Source of the DNA: Desmodus rotundus
Taxonomy: Eukaryota; Chordata; Mammalia; Chiroptera; Phyllostomidae
Length of the DNA: 64,000 nt
Reading direction: 5' to 3'
Assembly (NCBI RefSeq): GCF_022682495.2
Contig: NC_071399.1
Coordinates: 12,381,342 to 12,445,341, forward strand
This document shows positions 27,901 to 41,249 of this stretch, piece after piece (the first letter of the stretch is position 1; each line of letters starts with the position of its first letter). Both the position numbers and the translations under genes were made by a program. The notes below the pieces were generated by a model. That model saw nothing but the letters and a program-made list of their open reading frames with translations, searched no databases and was not told the DNA's origin.

Positions 27901-30900
27901 ATATTAATCTATAATATGATACACCCTTCAAATCTCACAGATAACAACAATATGAATAAAATGATTTCATGAATGTAATTATGGATACAGATGTTTAATA
28001 TCAATATTTAATATAAATATTGATATTGACGCATATCAATACTGAAGCAATTTTTCTACATAAGAACTTTAAAAAGTTTTCAAGAAAGGGACAGCTCTAA
28101 ACTTACAGACTTAACTGTTTTCAACATGAGTGATTCTTACATGGAAAATTCACCAAAAACTATAAATTATTCTTACCAGCATTGCATGCTTTTCTTCATC
28201 TCCTTTAGTTTCTCTTTTTTCATTTTTTTTCCTGAATATCTCTTGAAGCTAAAAGGAAACCACTCAAAAATCAAGTATCAGACAAGAGTTTCAGGGTACC
28301 TACCCACCACCTTATACCAACTAGGTACAGTCTTAGAACAAAGGAAATAACAAGTGTCATCTACACATAACATTAAAAGTACTATATATATTTTTTCTAA
28401 CGCCAATTTTTCTCCTGAGACAAAGAAAATACATCCTTTGGCATTAGCAACCCGTGGTTAAGTAAAATGTACAAAATCACAGCAATACTTTAAGACACAA
28501 TGACGCGGGGCTTGTGGCACACACAAAAGAGATGAAGCCTACTAGGGTCTAAAGAACACTGGAGTAGGACTCAGGGCCTCTGGGTTTGAGCCCACCTTCT
28601 GGAGAGAAAAATGGAACAGACATTTTGCCACAGAAGGAGGTGCAGAAATACCTGGGTAAAAAGAGATGGAAACATTCTGGAAGGTAGGGTGGCAGAGGTA
28701 AGATGAAGGAGGTGGCCAGACCAGCACCAGCGCTGGACCAGTCAGGTGAGGAAAGTCAAAGGACAAACACCTAAAAGCAATGTACCCCTCCCACGTTAGA
28801 TGGGCCTTTGGTCAAAGCCAGGGGAAGAGAACAGGAAAACGGGGACAAGACTGGAGTGCAGGCAGAACAACAATCACAAACCCTAGAGTGAGAAGGAAGA
28901 GGCGCTCCTGCCGCACAGTTGTGACTGGGTGGCTGGCATGGTGGGGACAGAGTGTGGGCTGGGCACGTGGAGCACCTCAGGGTGCGTGTCATCCACTCAA
29001 CAGAAATTCCTGGACACATTTCAAACTTCCAGAAAATGTGTAATCAACTACAATCATCCTTATACACTGAATATAATTTATAGTTTTACAATGCAAAAAT
29101 TGTTCCAAGTACATGAGCATACACTTCTTTATTAAATTAAGGGGAAAGCATAAAATCTTCACTTTATTCTACAACACTATTTAAAATAATGCAGAAACAT
29201 AAAAATAGAAGCAACCTTGAATTACTGACAAAACTCAGCATGTAATATACATACCACCAAAAACTCCTTTTTATCCACCATCTCATTGCCATCAGTGTCG
29301 AACATGTTGAAAGCTATTCTAAAACCTGCGTGGGGCTCTGCCACAAAAAAACAGAAAAGTATGTATGAAACGGGAAATGATTTTAAAGTACAAAGTCCAT
29401 ATGTAAACAGCTACTTGTATTTGGTACACAAATATCGTCCTTAACCAACAAATTGAAAGCAACAGGTTACTATTAAATCTAATACAAGCGGTATATAAGT
29501 ATACACATTTGTTAGCATCTATTAGCATATTTAGTGGCAGAACTGATAACATACTTTAAAAACACTAGGTGACAGTTGTTGCATAGCACTGACAGCAAAC
29601 TTTGACCGCCTTCCCTCCAAAAACAAATATGGCGCAAGGAACTAGTCCAAATGCTGGGGAAAATTATGATGGAAATGACCTATCAAAATAAATATCAAGC
29701 ACGAGAGATTACCTATTTGGGTTCAAAGTTTTAGAGGTTTCAAAAATAGAAATATAACATAAGAGGCTTAGATAATTAATTCCTAATTACCCCCCAAATA
29801 TAAGGAACAATTACTTTTCTGAAAAGGACAGACTTTCACTCATTACGAACTGCTTTAATTTTATGAACCCTACAATGAGGTTCAATCTTTTTTCTCTTTT
29901 TACTTCTGAAGCATAAAGAAGAAACCCTGGACACCAGAAAACTTGAACATATAGCTGGAGGAGGAGCTCAGGGTCCACACCTTTTTCAAAACGTTTGACC
30001 TGCTCTTTTGGGATGACTGGCAAAAAGTTTAAAAAGGGACCTCCCACATGTACACTTGCCACAGCCCGCTGTGCAATCTTGAACCTAGCAAAAGGGAAGC
30101 ACACAGACCCACTTTCTTAACCGGTAAGAGCTGTCTCTGAAAATATAGGAAACAGAAGCCAGACTTTTATGCAAGTTCATTTCTTGCATGTATGTTAGGA
30201 ATCGAAACTTGCTTTCATTAGTATTCATTTGAGAAAGAAATAAAAAGTTACACCACCTCTGACAACTAAGTTTTAAGCCTTAAAAAGTTCATGAAAATAT
30301 ATGTAGATAAAAAGTCCTTACAAGCATTGTTTGGAAGGAAAAATAAAGTTAAAATAATAAAAAGTGAAGAGGAGAAAACTATAGGCAAGTAGCACAAATT
30401 ATCTAACCCACTTCCTGCCAGCCCTCTTTTCACATTTTTTTTTTTTGGTTTTAATCTAAACGATATCCATAATTTTAAAATTCAAACTCTCAGGAGTTTC
30501 TGAGAGTGGCCCTGGACTCCGAAGGCAGAGTTCAGCACCCCCATCCCCTCACCATTCCACAGCGGCAAAGAGCACCCTGTGTGTCCTCCCCAGCACCCTG
30601 CACTGTCCTCCCCCCACTGCAACACGCAACCTCCTCAACCAGAGGTGCTTCAGACTCGCCTCTCACCCAGTGGTTTCAGTGCTTGTAACTTTGAGTTTTG
30701 CATCCAAAGTTACCATAGCTAAAAAAAGTAACTTTTTAACAAGTCTCTGAGATACTCCAGTATCCCCTCTAACTTTCGTGGGAGCATCATTCATCACTGA
30801 AAGGACTCAAATCATCACAGTTCTTGTTTCCATACATCTATCTCTATAAATCCCCACAATGGGGAATTCCACTACCAATATTCTTTCATTCATGTTGTTC

Positions 30901-33900
30901 TTCATTCATTCACCAACTATGTTTTGAGAGGCTAACATACATATGTCAAACACTATTCTTTATACAGAAATGGACAAAAAAGATAAAATCTTTACCATGG
31001 CAGACCTTGCATTCAAATGTGGCGAGACAGACAAGAAGATGTAAACCAATAAATAAATACTTTCAAATAGCTCAATTCAATAGCTCAATTTCAATAGCTC
31101 AAGTACTATGAAGAAAATTAAACACGGTAAAGGGATACAAAGGAAGAAGGGAGAGAGGGAGCTATTTTAGAAAGGATGGTTGAGGAAGGATTCCCTACAC
31201 CTTCCCATTTCGAAGGAAACCTGAACGACGTTTACCAGCATGAGGACCTGGAAGACAAGCACTGACGCCAGAGGGAGCAGAAAGTGCAAATTCCTGAGGT
31301 GGGAATAAGGGAGTGGAAAGGTCAGGCAGCTGGAGTATAGCTCCACCATTAAAGGCAATGGAATTTAACTAAAAACCTTAGTAAACCCTTCATTTACTTC
31401 ATAAGAATTGCTGCATATAAGAGGAAGAGAAAAATGAAGCTGTTTTAGGATGTATGATGGGTATTCCGACAAACTTACTAGTTAAAAGATTCATTCTTTC
31501 ACACTAGTTTTGTGGAAAATGTGATTTGAATGAGTGTAGCAAGAAATTTACAAATCATTGTATGTCCTGACCTTTAGGCTCTCGTGTCGATGAAACCACA
31601 GGGATTGATATATGATATTAAATTTATAATTTATGAGCATTTTACAACTATACTGTAAGCCATAATAGTATTTATGATTTTGACTTGATATACCATACTT
31701 AGCATTTTCTGTGGTCATTTAGACATAAATTTTGCAAAACAGCATGGACAGACCTAAAGTGATTTTCCATAGTAACAGAATCTAAGAAAGGTTTGTTTTC
31801 CAAAATTCTGATTAAAAAAATTATATTCAGAAATATATTTAGTGAGTACACTTACTTGTTAAAATACACAAAAGAAAAAGATATTCTGTGTAAGAAATCA
31901 CACCTAGAAGAAAAACAATGCCAGTTATGCTACATAAACAATACTACTTTTTCTTCATATTTATCAAGTAAAATATTCTTATAATAGCAATAAGTAATAT
32001 TAATAAAGAACTTATGGTTTTAAAGAAGATGGTAAGTATTGTTTTAAATGAGATCAAACTTATTGAAAAATCATAGCAAAAAAGGCAACAAATTTAATTG
32101 TACTTTCATTGTTTTACATGACTCTGTAGAAACCCATATAAAATTCTCATTCATGTTTTTGGATATATGTAGTATTGGCAATAAAAATCAAAATTATAAT
32201 GTTTATTAATAGCTGCAGCTTTTAAACTTGCTAGTTTTCAGTGTATGAATCAAACATAAAAAGGTTGGAAGTGGTTAAAACTGTAAAGTACTTAATTCTT
32301 AGTAAGTTGAATTAAACATTTAGACATTCTTTAGAATTTTGATTTCTGCATTGCAGTAAAAAAACCAAACTCTGTAGTTATCTTTTTTCTGCTTTCAAGA
32401 TATCATTATCATTGATAAAATTAATGCTTCTATTAAGTGTAATCTAAGAAGTTTTTATTTTCATTAAATGGTTTGTACTTTACATTTATATATATACTGC
32501 AGCCTGAGTTCTCTGTAACACCAGAATCACAAACTTTAAAAGGAGTTGATTTGGAGTAAGTAAAAATATGAATTCTGTTACTCACATTCTTGTTTTGGGA
32601 CTATAATACCCAGGACTACAATTACTGTGCTAATTGCCTTTGCGAGTGGATCCTGAGAAAATTAAAGTTGGGGATAACCAATCACGCTTGTCCAGGTACC
32701 AGTCCGGATGCTTGGTGACAGGGCACGAAGAGCCCGGACACAGTCAGGCTGTGAACTTTAACCCTCTGTGTCACCTGGTGCTCCTCTACCTGTGCCGCCC
32801 TCTGCCTCACAGAGCAAAGGAAGAGGGGTCACTGTCAGGCAGTTTGTCAGAAGTCCCGGAGGGGACGAGCCAGCGGGCCCTGAAAGCATTCCCTTCTTCT
32901 GTTTACACTGGAGTATTGTGACCTATAGACACAGTTCTGCTTGACTGCCGTGAAGGTTATGGGAGAGAGATTCTGGAACGGTCAATGTATATAAAGATAC
33001 AATGCCTAGATTTCACAGGGATCCCTCGAAACAAAAAAACAAAAAAACAAAGAAGAAGGAAGCATAAATGCAGGGCAGAGGGGAAGAAGTGGGACCCGGA
33101 AACGGGCTCTGTCCCCAGGGTTCTGCCGGGTGCTGTCCACACTGACTCAGTGGGACACATGTCCTGATGCCGTCACCTGCCCTAAGATCTCAACGGCGGT
33201 CTTTAAGACACCTCCAGGAAAAATTTCTAAGACCTCTAGAGATCCTTTTGCAGATTTCAAAACCCTAAGTTATGAAAAGCTTAAAGTAAAAGATGAAGTG
33301 TCCTCTCCTTCCCAATTCCATAAGAACCAGGTGGAAGCAATTTTTAATTCTACTTACATAAAATATATGGATTATAACTACTCCTTTAAACTGTTTTGTC
33401 TTCAAACAAGATTAAAACATTTTCAAATTACTCTCAGTTAAAAATGATGAAAAAGAAAAAGGTGACTTTATGTAAGTTATTTAATATTTTTATTTCATAT
33501 ATTCTTATACTTGAAAATATAAAAAGTATATCTCAAAGAAACATTCCTCTTTAAGATTAAATTAATCCTAAATGTTTTATTAGTTTTTGCTATAAATTTG
33601 TACAAAAAGTACACTGTAAAAGAAAACTGCAATAAAAGCTATATAATTTGACTATATGTATGGATTAGTGAGTTAAGTAAGATATATAGATATGGATAAT
33701 AGAGTAAATTGAAACAAGTGAATTTTGCAGTAAGAGTTGTTTTTAAAAGAAACATGTTTAAATTGGGTGGCCAAAGACAGATCCAGTAAGTTTTTCATAT
33801 TGAGTAAATTTAAGAAAACCTGTAATTCCTGGAAGTAAAACAGATTTAGAGATTAGTATTTTTGAAATATGTTTTCTATAGGTAAATATAGCCTACGCTT

Positions 33901-36900
33901 CTCAATATGGTTAAAAAGGTTTTTCACCTATAAAAGTTCATTTTGTTGTAAAAATTTTGGATGATGTAAATAATATATACAAAAAGTAAAATAAAAAACA
34001 CCCTTAATCCTAGTGCCTAGAAACCACCATCGTTAATATTTTTGTTTTTCTCATCAGTTGTTCTCTATGCACACATATACACAGTTATAAAATTATTTTA
34101 AATATGAAGAAAATCTGTATATATAAATAGTATAAGTAATATTACATCAATATTAAAATGCTTAAGTACTAAAGTTAACTTACCTCTTTCTTTAAGATTT
34201 CGAAATAGCTTTGATGATCCTTTCCAAATGGGTGGTGTTTCTGAGAGCATTTGATTTAATTCCTATAACATAAGGTGTCATAATGCTGATTATAGGTAAA
34301 TTAATTATAAAACATAAAAATATTTGAATTCCTATAAAAAATTTCACTTGGAAGACCTGAGACACAGTTGTATTCATCCTATTCTCTACCCATGAAACCC
34401 AGTATTTGCCCGTGGTCCCAACATAAAATAAATGATAAAGATGCTACAACTGGTAGCCTAATTAGAGCTACCAAAAAACTCAGATAAATTTAATAGTTAG
34501 AGTAACATATATGTGATAACCAAATGAGGATAAAACGGTGAGTTTAAGCTGTGGAGCCAGTTAGAAAAAGACAGTTTCGTGAAAGCCACCGGAAAAAGCA
34601 GACTTCCCAATGGAGGTCAGAGAAGACCCCCTGGCTTCACACACCGTCTGCTCTCTGTTGCCCTTTTGGATTTAGGGGGCTTTGCGGTGGAAGAAATAAA
34701 TGGACAAAGAATTGTATCAGGAAGGAATGAAGAATGTTTTAATAGTGACTCAAAGAATTATGACATTACATGAAATGGGAGGACATGGACATTGAGTTAT
34801 GGACACTTTCAATTCTTTTTTCTAATTTGAATTTAAATATTCAGTAAAGGATACAGACTTCAATTGTTGATTAACTGGGCTTTGTTTTTAATCAAACTAT
34901 CATAGCTGGGGGTGGGGGGAAACTGTTTTGGAAAATTTAAACATTTGAATTATTCTTTAGATACTAAAACAATTTCAAATTTATTGTATATACTGTGCTG
35001 AAAATAACTAAGTGAAAATTATAATTTGGTTAAATGTAGAGAAAAGTTATTAAAGGATTTGGTGAGATGACTTGAAATAATTTGAAATTTAAAAATTAAG
35101 CCCTGTCTGGTGTGGCTCAGTGGACTGAGTGCCAGCCTTCGAACCAAAGTCGCTGGTTCGATTCCCAGTCAGCGCACATGGCTGGGTTGTGGGCCAGGTC
35201 CCTAGTAGGGGCTGTGCGAGAGGCAACCACACAGTGATGTTTCTCTCCCTGTCTTTCTCCTTCTCTTCCCCTCTTTCTAAAAATAAATAAATCATTAAAA
35301 AAAGAAATAAAAGGATTTGCATCTATTAAGAAAAAATTAGTTTGCTAAGTAGCACACTGAAAAAAAACCACTAGAAACTACTTCTATTTCCAGATCTGAT
35401 TCTTGCCACCAAAGTCTGGTTACCCAATAGCCTAAGCGTCACTACCTGGGAGGTTGTTAGAAATGCAGAATCTCAGTTCCCATCCCATACCTACTAAATC
35501 AGAATCTGTGTTTTTAATAAGATATCCAAGTGACTTTTATGTACATTGATACTGAGAAGCACTTTGAGCGAACCTTTCCTGAGGTAGTTGTACCTAAAAA
35601 TGTGCTGTGCCATTTGTAAGCCATCTCTTTCTTTACGAGTGGAGTTGGTATGCAAATAAGGAATCCTTGCATGCCAAAGGCAGAAGAGGTATTTTTAGGG
35701 GATTTATGGACACCCTGAAGCCCATCTGTGAATCCTGGCTTTCATTTCCTTCATAGTGTTATCCCTGCACTGCAGGTAACAGATGCCACCAGGTAATGGG
35801 TAGCATGGCAGAGAGGTGAAAATTCAGGTATGAATAATGACGGGAAGCTGGGATATTTACTGGCTAAACAACACTAAACTCATAAGTATTTTTGTTAGAG
35901 CAAGGGATTAAAAATATTTTGAATGTGTTTTATATACTTTAATTTTTATCATTCCTATTATATAAATATTAATTTCTTTTTCACTTTAACTGTTTATATG
36001 TATTCATCTTAAACTTAGCTACCTTTCATCACCCCTCAGTGTGGTTGGCAAAGGGCTATTACAATATCTCACTTAATTCTAAAAGACAATTCTCATTTTG
36101 CATATTTTATTGAGTCTTGACAAACATAACTAACCCAAGGTCACACAACAGGTAAATGAGTGGCCAGATCCTTCCTGATTCTAGGCAGTTTATTTTAGTA
36201 GCAACTTCGTTTCTTCTCATCTAGATCATTCAACTGACACACTCCCCTCTGTCTTTTGTTAACTCTAGGGACTGTTCAATTTTATTAAAATCCCTCTTTC
36301 CATTCAAGCTGGGACTCTCTTCCCCACTCCAGTGCCTGCCTTAGTCCTTCACATGCAGTAGTGCTGGATAATAAAGAAGCTGATTAGTCTTTGTCCCAGG
36401 TTCCTGGGAGGGAGACTCTATACCCTCGCATCATGCCTGAGCTTATGCTAAGGGGATGGGGGGAGCTGAAAACCAGAAAGAACCACCATGTGATTAGAGC
36501 GCGGGGGCTGTGAGCTGGCCCAGCCTTTGGGGAGGGAAGAGGACAGGCACTGGAGCCTGAGGCCAATCACATGGTCAAGGATCCAGTCGATCAGACCTAC
36601 GCAGTGAAACCCCCAGTAAAAACCCCTGACACCAAGCTCAGTGGAGCCTTCAGGTTGGTGAATACACAGATGTGCTAGGAAGGGGGGGGGCATGCCTGGC
36701 TCCATGGGGAGAGGGCACAGAGGTTCTGTGTTTGGGGGCCCTCCTGTAACCTCAGCCTCTGTGTGTGCCATCATTTGGCTGGCCCTTATGTGTGTCCCTG
36801 ATAACTATAAACTGTAACTTTATGTGTAGCAGGTTCCCGAGTTCTATGAGTCAGCCTAGCAAATTATTAAAACTTGAGGTGGGTTGTGGGCACTGCCTGG

Positions 36901-38152
36901 GTTGGCAGCCAGTTGTCAGAAGTATGGCTGGCCCGGGACTCTTGAACTTGCAGCTAGCATCTGAAATGAAGGTGGTCTTGTTGGGGACCGGAGCCTTGAA
37001 CTCGTGGAGTTTGGCAATAACTCTGCGTGGTTGGTGTCAGAATGATATTGCAGTATTGCAAACAGGTACCAAATAAATATTTGCTGGACTGAATTCAGTT
37101 ACCTAGAATTCTAGTTGCCTTTTAAAGGGTTTATACAATTTTCTTAAATGTACACAATTTTGTCTTAGTATACAGCTAATATACATATATTATATGGAAA
37201 TTAGTTAAGTACAGAAAAAAAATTAATTGTAATCCATGGATCAACCACAAAAATTTAATACCCTTTTAGTTTAATTCTCTCTCAGGCATATTTACAGAGT
37301 ATTTTGTTATTGTTGTGACAATTAGCAAATCATTTTGTACATACTATTTAGTAACTCACTCCTTGCATCTAATATGGGGGCACATTTTCCTGCCAAATAT
37401 TCTTCATTTTCATTTTCACAGTTACACGGCAGTTATCTACGTTGGCAGTTCTGAAACGTGCCTCTGTATTAGTGCGTGTGGAAGTAGAAACGGTAAAGCC
37501 TAGGACACAAAAGCATGTGAGTGCACGTTCAGCAGGCTGCCAGAGTGACAGTGTCACCACGGATCACGCTGCCTCGCGACAGGGTGAGAAGTAGAACAGG
37601 CATCTTCTCAGTACTGTTACGAAGATGGTTGTGACCTTACGGGTCCCTGAAGAGGTCTTAGCGCTTTAAAGAACAGCTGGTCTATATTATTCTGCAACTT
37701 GCTGGTTTACTTAACCTCACGTTTGCTCGGTCTGTTCATGTTGGTAACGTAAGTAGCTCTATGTATTTATTCATTTTAGCTTTGCATTACTGTATTTGTC
37801 CTTGATATGCCTATTTCACAATTCTTCACTCATTTCTCTACTGACAGACATTTATAATGTTTCTAATTTTTTTCTACTATTACAGGAAATATGTACAGGA
37901 CTCCTGGTACAAACACACAAATGTTTACCTAGTACACACACCTAGAAGTAGAATGTTTAATATGCATTTTCAACTTTATTAGATAGTCAAATTTCTCTCA
38001 AAAGTGAATATACCAATTTACAATCTCACCTGGTTTTTTCTCTTCTTGTCCAAACTAAGTATTGGTATTGTTAGACTTCTGGAAGGTGAAAATCTGATGG
38101 TTGTGAAATAATATCATATCTGGTCTAACTTGCATATCCCTGATTACTAGTG

Positions 38153-38186
<34 letters not shown>

Positions 38187-41100
38187 CATATATATATATA
38201 TATACACACACACACACCATATATGACTAGTGATATATATCATATATACATATGATATATACACACACACACACCAGTCATTCTAACCCTGTTTGTCCAC
38301 TTTTTTCTTATTGAGATGATTTTCTTTTCTATATGGACTTACAGTAGTTCTATATGACTTACAAGACACTTTAGATTTACTGTTAAAATGTGGCAAGCAT
38401 ATTCTCTCATTTGTCATACATCTTTCAACATTGCTGACACTATCTTTTAGAGTGCCAAAGTTTTTGATATTTAACTTTGTAAAATTTATCAATAATTTCC
38501 TTTGAGTTTTTCTTTATGTGTCTAATAAAAACTTCCCAGGCTTCTCATTTTGCTTATAATATATCAGAATTTTTGTTTCTCAAAAATAAGAACTTAATCC
38601 ATCTGAAATCTGCTTTTGTATATGGTGGGCAGTTTGAGACCTAATTTTATTTGCCCAAATGTAAGAAAGACTATTGTTTCAATACCTACAGGTCAATCAT
38701 TTCTCCAATGATTTATAGATCTTCCCATACATGTCTATATCTGTTTCTGGATGCTATAGTCTATTATGTTGATCTAATTTAAAATATTGCAATAATAACA
38801 ATACTACTTTAATTATTATATCTTTATTATTAATCTTAACATGATACAGACCCAAATGTTCTCTTCTTACTGTTTTTCTTTTCTTCCTTTTCAGAATTGT
38901 TTTGAAAATGTGGGGCCCTTATTCTTCCAAATGCAGTCATCCATGAACATAATATATTTCTCTGTTTACTTATGTCTTTTAAAAATTATAATTAAATCTT
39001 AAAAAATATAATTAAATACTACTACTTTGCTGTATTTGTATATTGTTTCTAATCACTTTAGTGGAGTCTTTAGGGTTTTCTACATAAAGAGTCATGTCAT
39101 CTGCAAAAAGTGACACTTTTAGTTCTTCATTCCCAATTGAGTGTCTGTATTTTCTTTCTCTTGACTGACTGCTCTGGCTGGGACTTCCAGTATTACATTA
39201 AATGTACAAAAATCCACCGTGTTCCTATATACTAGCAATGACATTTCAAAAAAGAAAATTTTTAAAATTCCTTTTGCAATTGCAACAAAAAGAATCAAAC
39301 ACCTAGGAATAAACATAACAAAGGATGTGGAAGACCTATATGCTGAAAACTACAAGGTGTTATTAGAAGAGATTGAAAAAAATATAATGAAATGGAAAGA
39401 CAGTTCATGTTCATGCACTGGAAGAATTAATCTAGTTAAAATGTCCCTATTACCCAAAGCAATATACAGATTTAATACAATCCCCATCAAAATCCCACTT
39501 ACATTTTTAAAAAAGAAATAGAAGAAAATTATCAGATTTGTAAGGAATTACAAAAGACCCTGAGTAGCCAAAGCAATCCTGAACAGGGGGGTGGGGTGAG
39601 GGGTGAAGCTGGAGGTATCACACTCTCTGACTTCAAGTTATACCACAAAGTGATAATAATCAAAACAGTATGGTATTGGCAGAAAAAAAATGCAGACACA
39701 CAGACCAGTGGAGCAGAATTGAGAGTACAGAAAGAAACCCACAGTATATGTGAAAATAATTTTCAAGAAAGGAGTCAAAAATATACAATGGAGAAAAGCT
39801 CTTCAATAAATGGTGTTGTGAAAATTGGAAAGCCACTTGAAAAGAATGAAACTAGACTACTCTTTATCCCCATATACAAATATTAACTCAAAATGGATCA
39901 AAGACCTAAATATAGGACCTGAAACAATACATTACATAGAAGAAAACATAGGTTCTAAACTTATAGATATTGGACTCAGAAAAGATTTTATAAATTTGAC
40001 CCTAAAGGCAAGGAAAGTAAAGAGAAAAATAAATGAATGGGACTACATCAAACTAAAAAAGCCTCTTCACTGCAAAAGAAACCACCAAGAAAACAAAAAG
40101 GCAACCAATTGAGTGGAAGATGATATTTGCAAACAATAGCTCTGACAAGAGGTTAATATCCATAAAACTCATATACTTAACACCAAACAAACAAACACTC
40201 CAATTAAAAATGGACAGAGGACCTGAACAGACACTTCTCCCAAGAAGACATACAAATGGTGAACAGATAAACAAAAAGATACTCACTCTCTCACTAGCTA
40301 CTAGGGAAATGCAAATCAAAACTACAATGAGATACTGTATCATACCTGTTGGAATGGCTATTATGAACAAAACAAGTAATAACAAGTGTTGGAGAGGTTG
40401 TGGAGAGAAAGGAACCCTCATTCACTGCTGGTGGGATGTAAACTGGTACAGCCACTGTGGAAAATAGTATGGAGGTTCCTCAAAATTTAAGAATAGAGTT
40501 ATATGACCCAGCAACTCCTCTTCTGGGAATCTACCTAAAAAAATTAAAAACATTTACTCACAAAGATACATGCACCCCCATGTTCAGTGCAGCATCATAC
40601 ACAGTGGCCAAGACATGGGAACAACTCGAGGGTCCTTCAATAGGCAACTGGACAAAGATGTGGCTCATATACACAATGGAATACTGCTCAGCCATTAGAA
40701 GAGATGAAATGCTGCCATTTGTGACAGCATGAACGGACCTTGAGAATGTTAAAGCTAAGCGAAATAAGTCAGTCAGAAAAACTATGTCAAAACTCATCGG
40801 TCAGTTCTACTCTTGCTATTGCATCACAGTCTTTTTGGCCACCACAAACAACTTATGGGCAGTCCTATGAACCTGTCTGCATATGTGAAAGTTTCTTTGC
40901 TTACACACACTGGTATGAAATTACTGAATCATTGGGCATATTTAAGCTTACTGTATTAGGTATATGTGCATCCACTGTTGTAAAACTTAACCCCAGGAGT
41001 ATAACTGATAGGTATTGGACATGTGGATCTTTAATTTTAGTAGCTACTGCCAAACTGTTTTCCAAAGCGGGTATACCAACTTACATTCACACCTGAGAGT

Positions 41101-41197
41101 TACCACTGATCCACATCTTCAAATTGCTCTTGGATGTGATTTAATTTCCAGAAAAAAATAGATACACATTATATATGTGCGTGGATGTGTGTGGATG

Positions 41198-41249
<52 letters not shown>

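Noticed and set aside
28541..29043. Frames of 70-87 codons on both strands of intron 6
   Set aside because: Mutually overlapping, no recognisable family, explained by local GC content.
29811..30104. A 97-codon minus-strand frame in intron 5
   Set aside because: No recognisable similarity or codon pattern; intron position and lack of splice sites argue for chance.
36385..37085. Endogenous retrovirus with genes
   Set aside because: Only LTR-type sequence is seen; there is no gag, pol or env similarity and no second LTR nearby.
39219..40797. Several frames of 80-120 codons with reverse-transcriptase-like sequence
   Set aside because: They are pieces of a decayed L1 ORF2 broken by indels and stops, not a functional gene.
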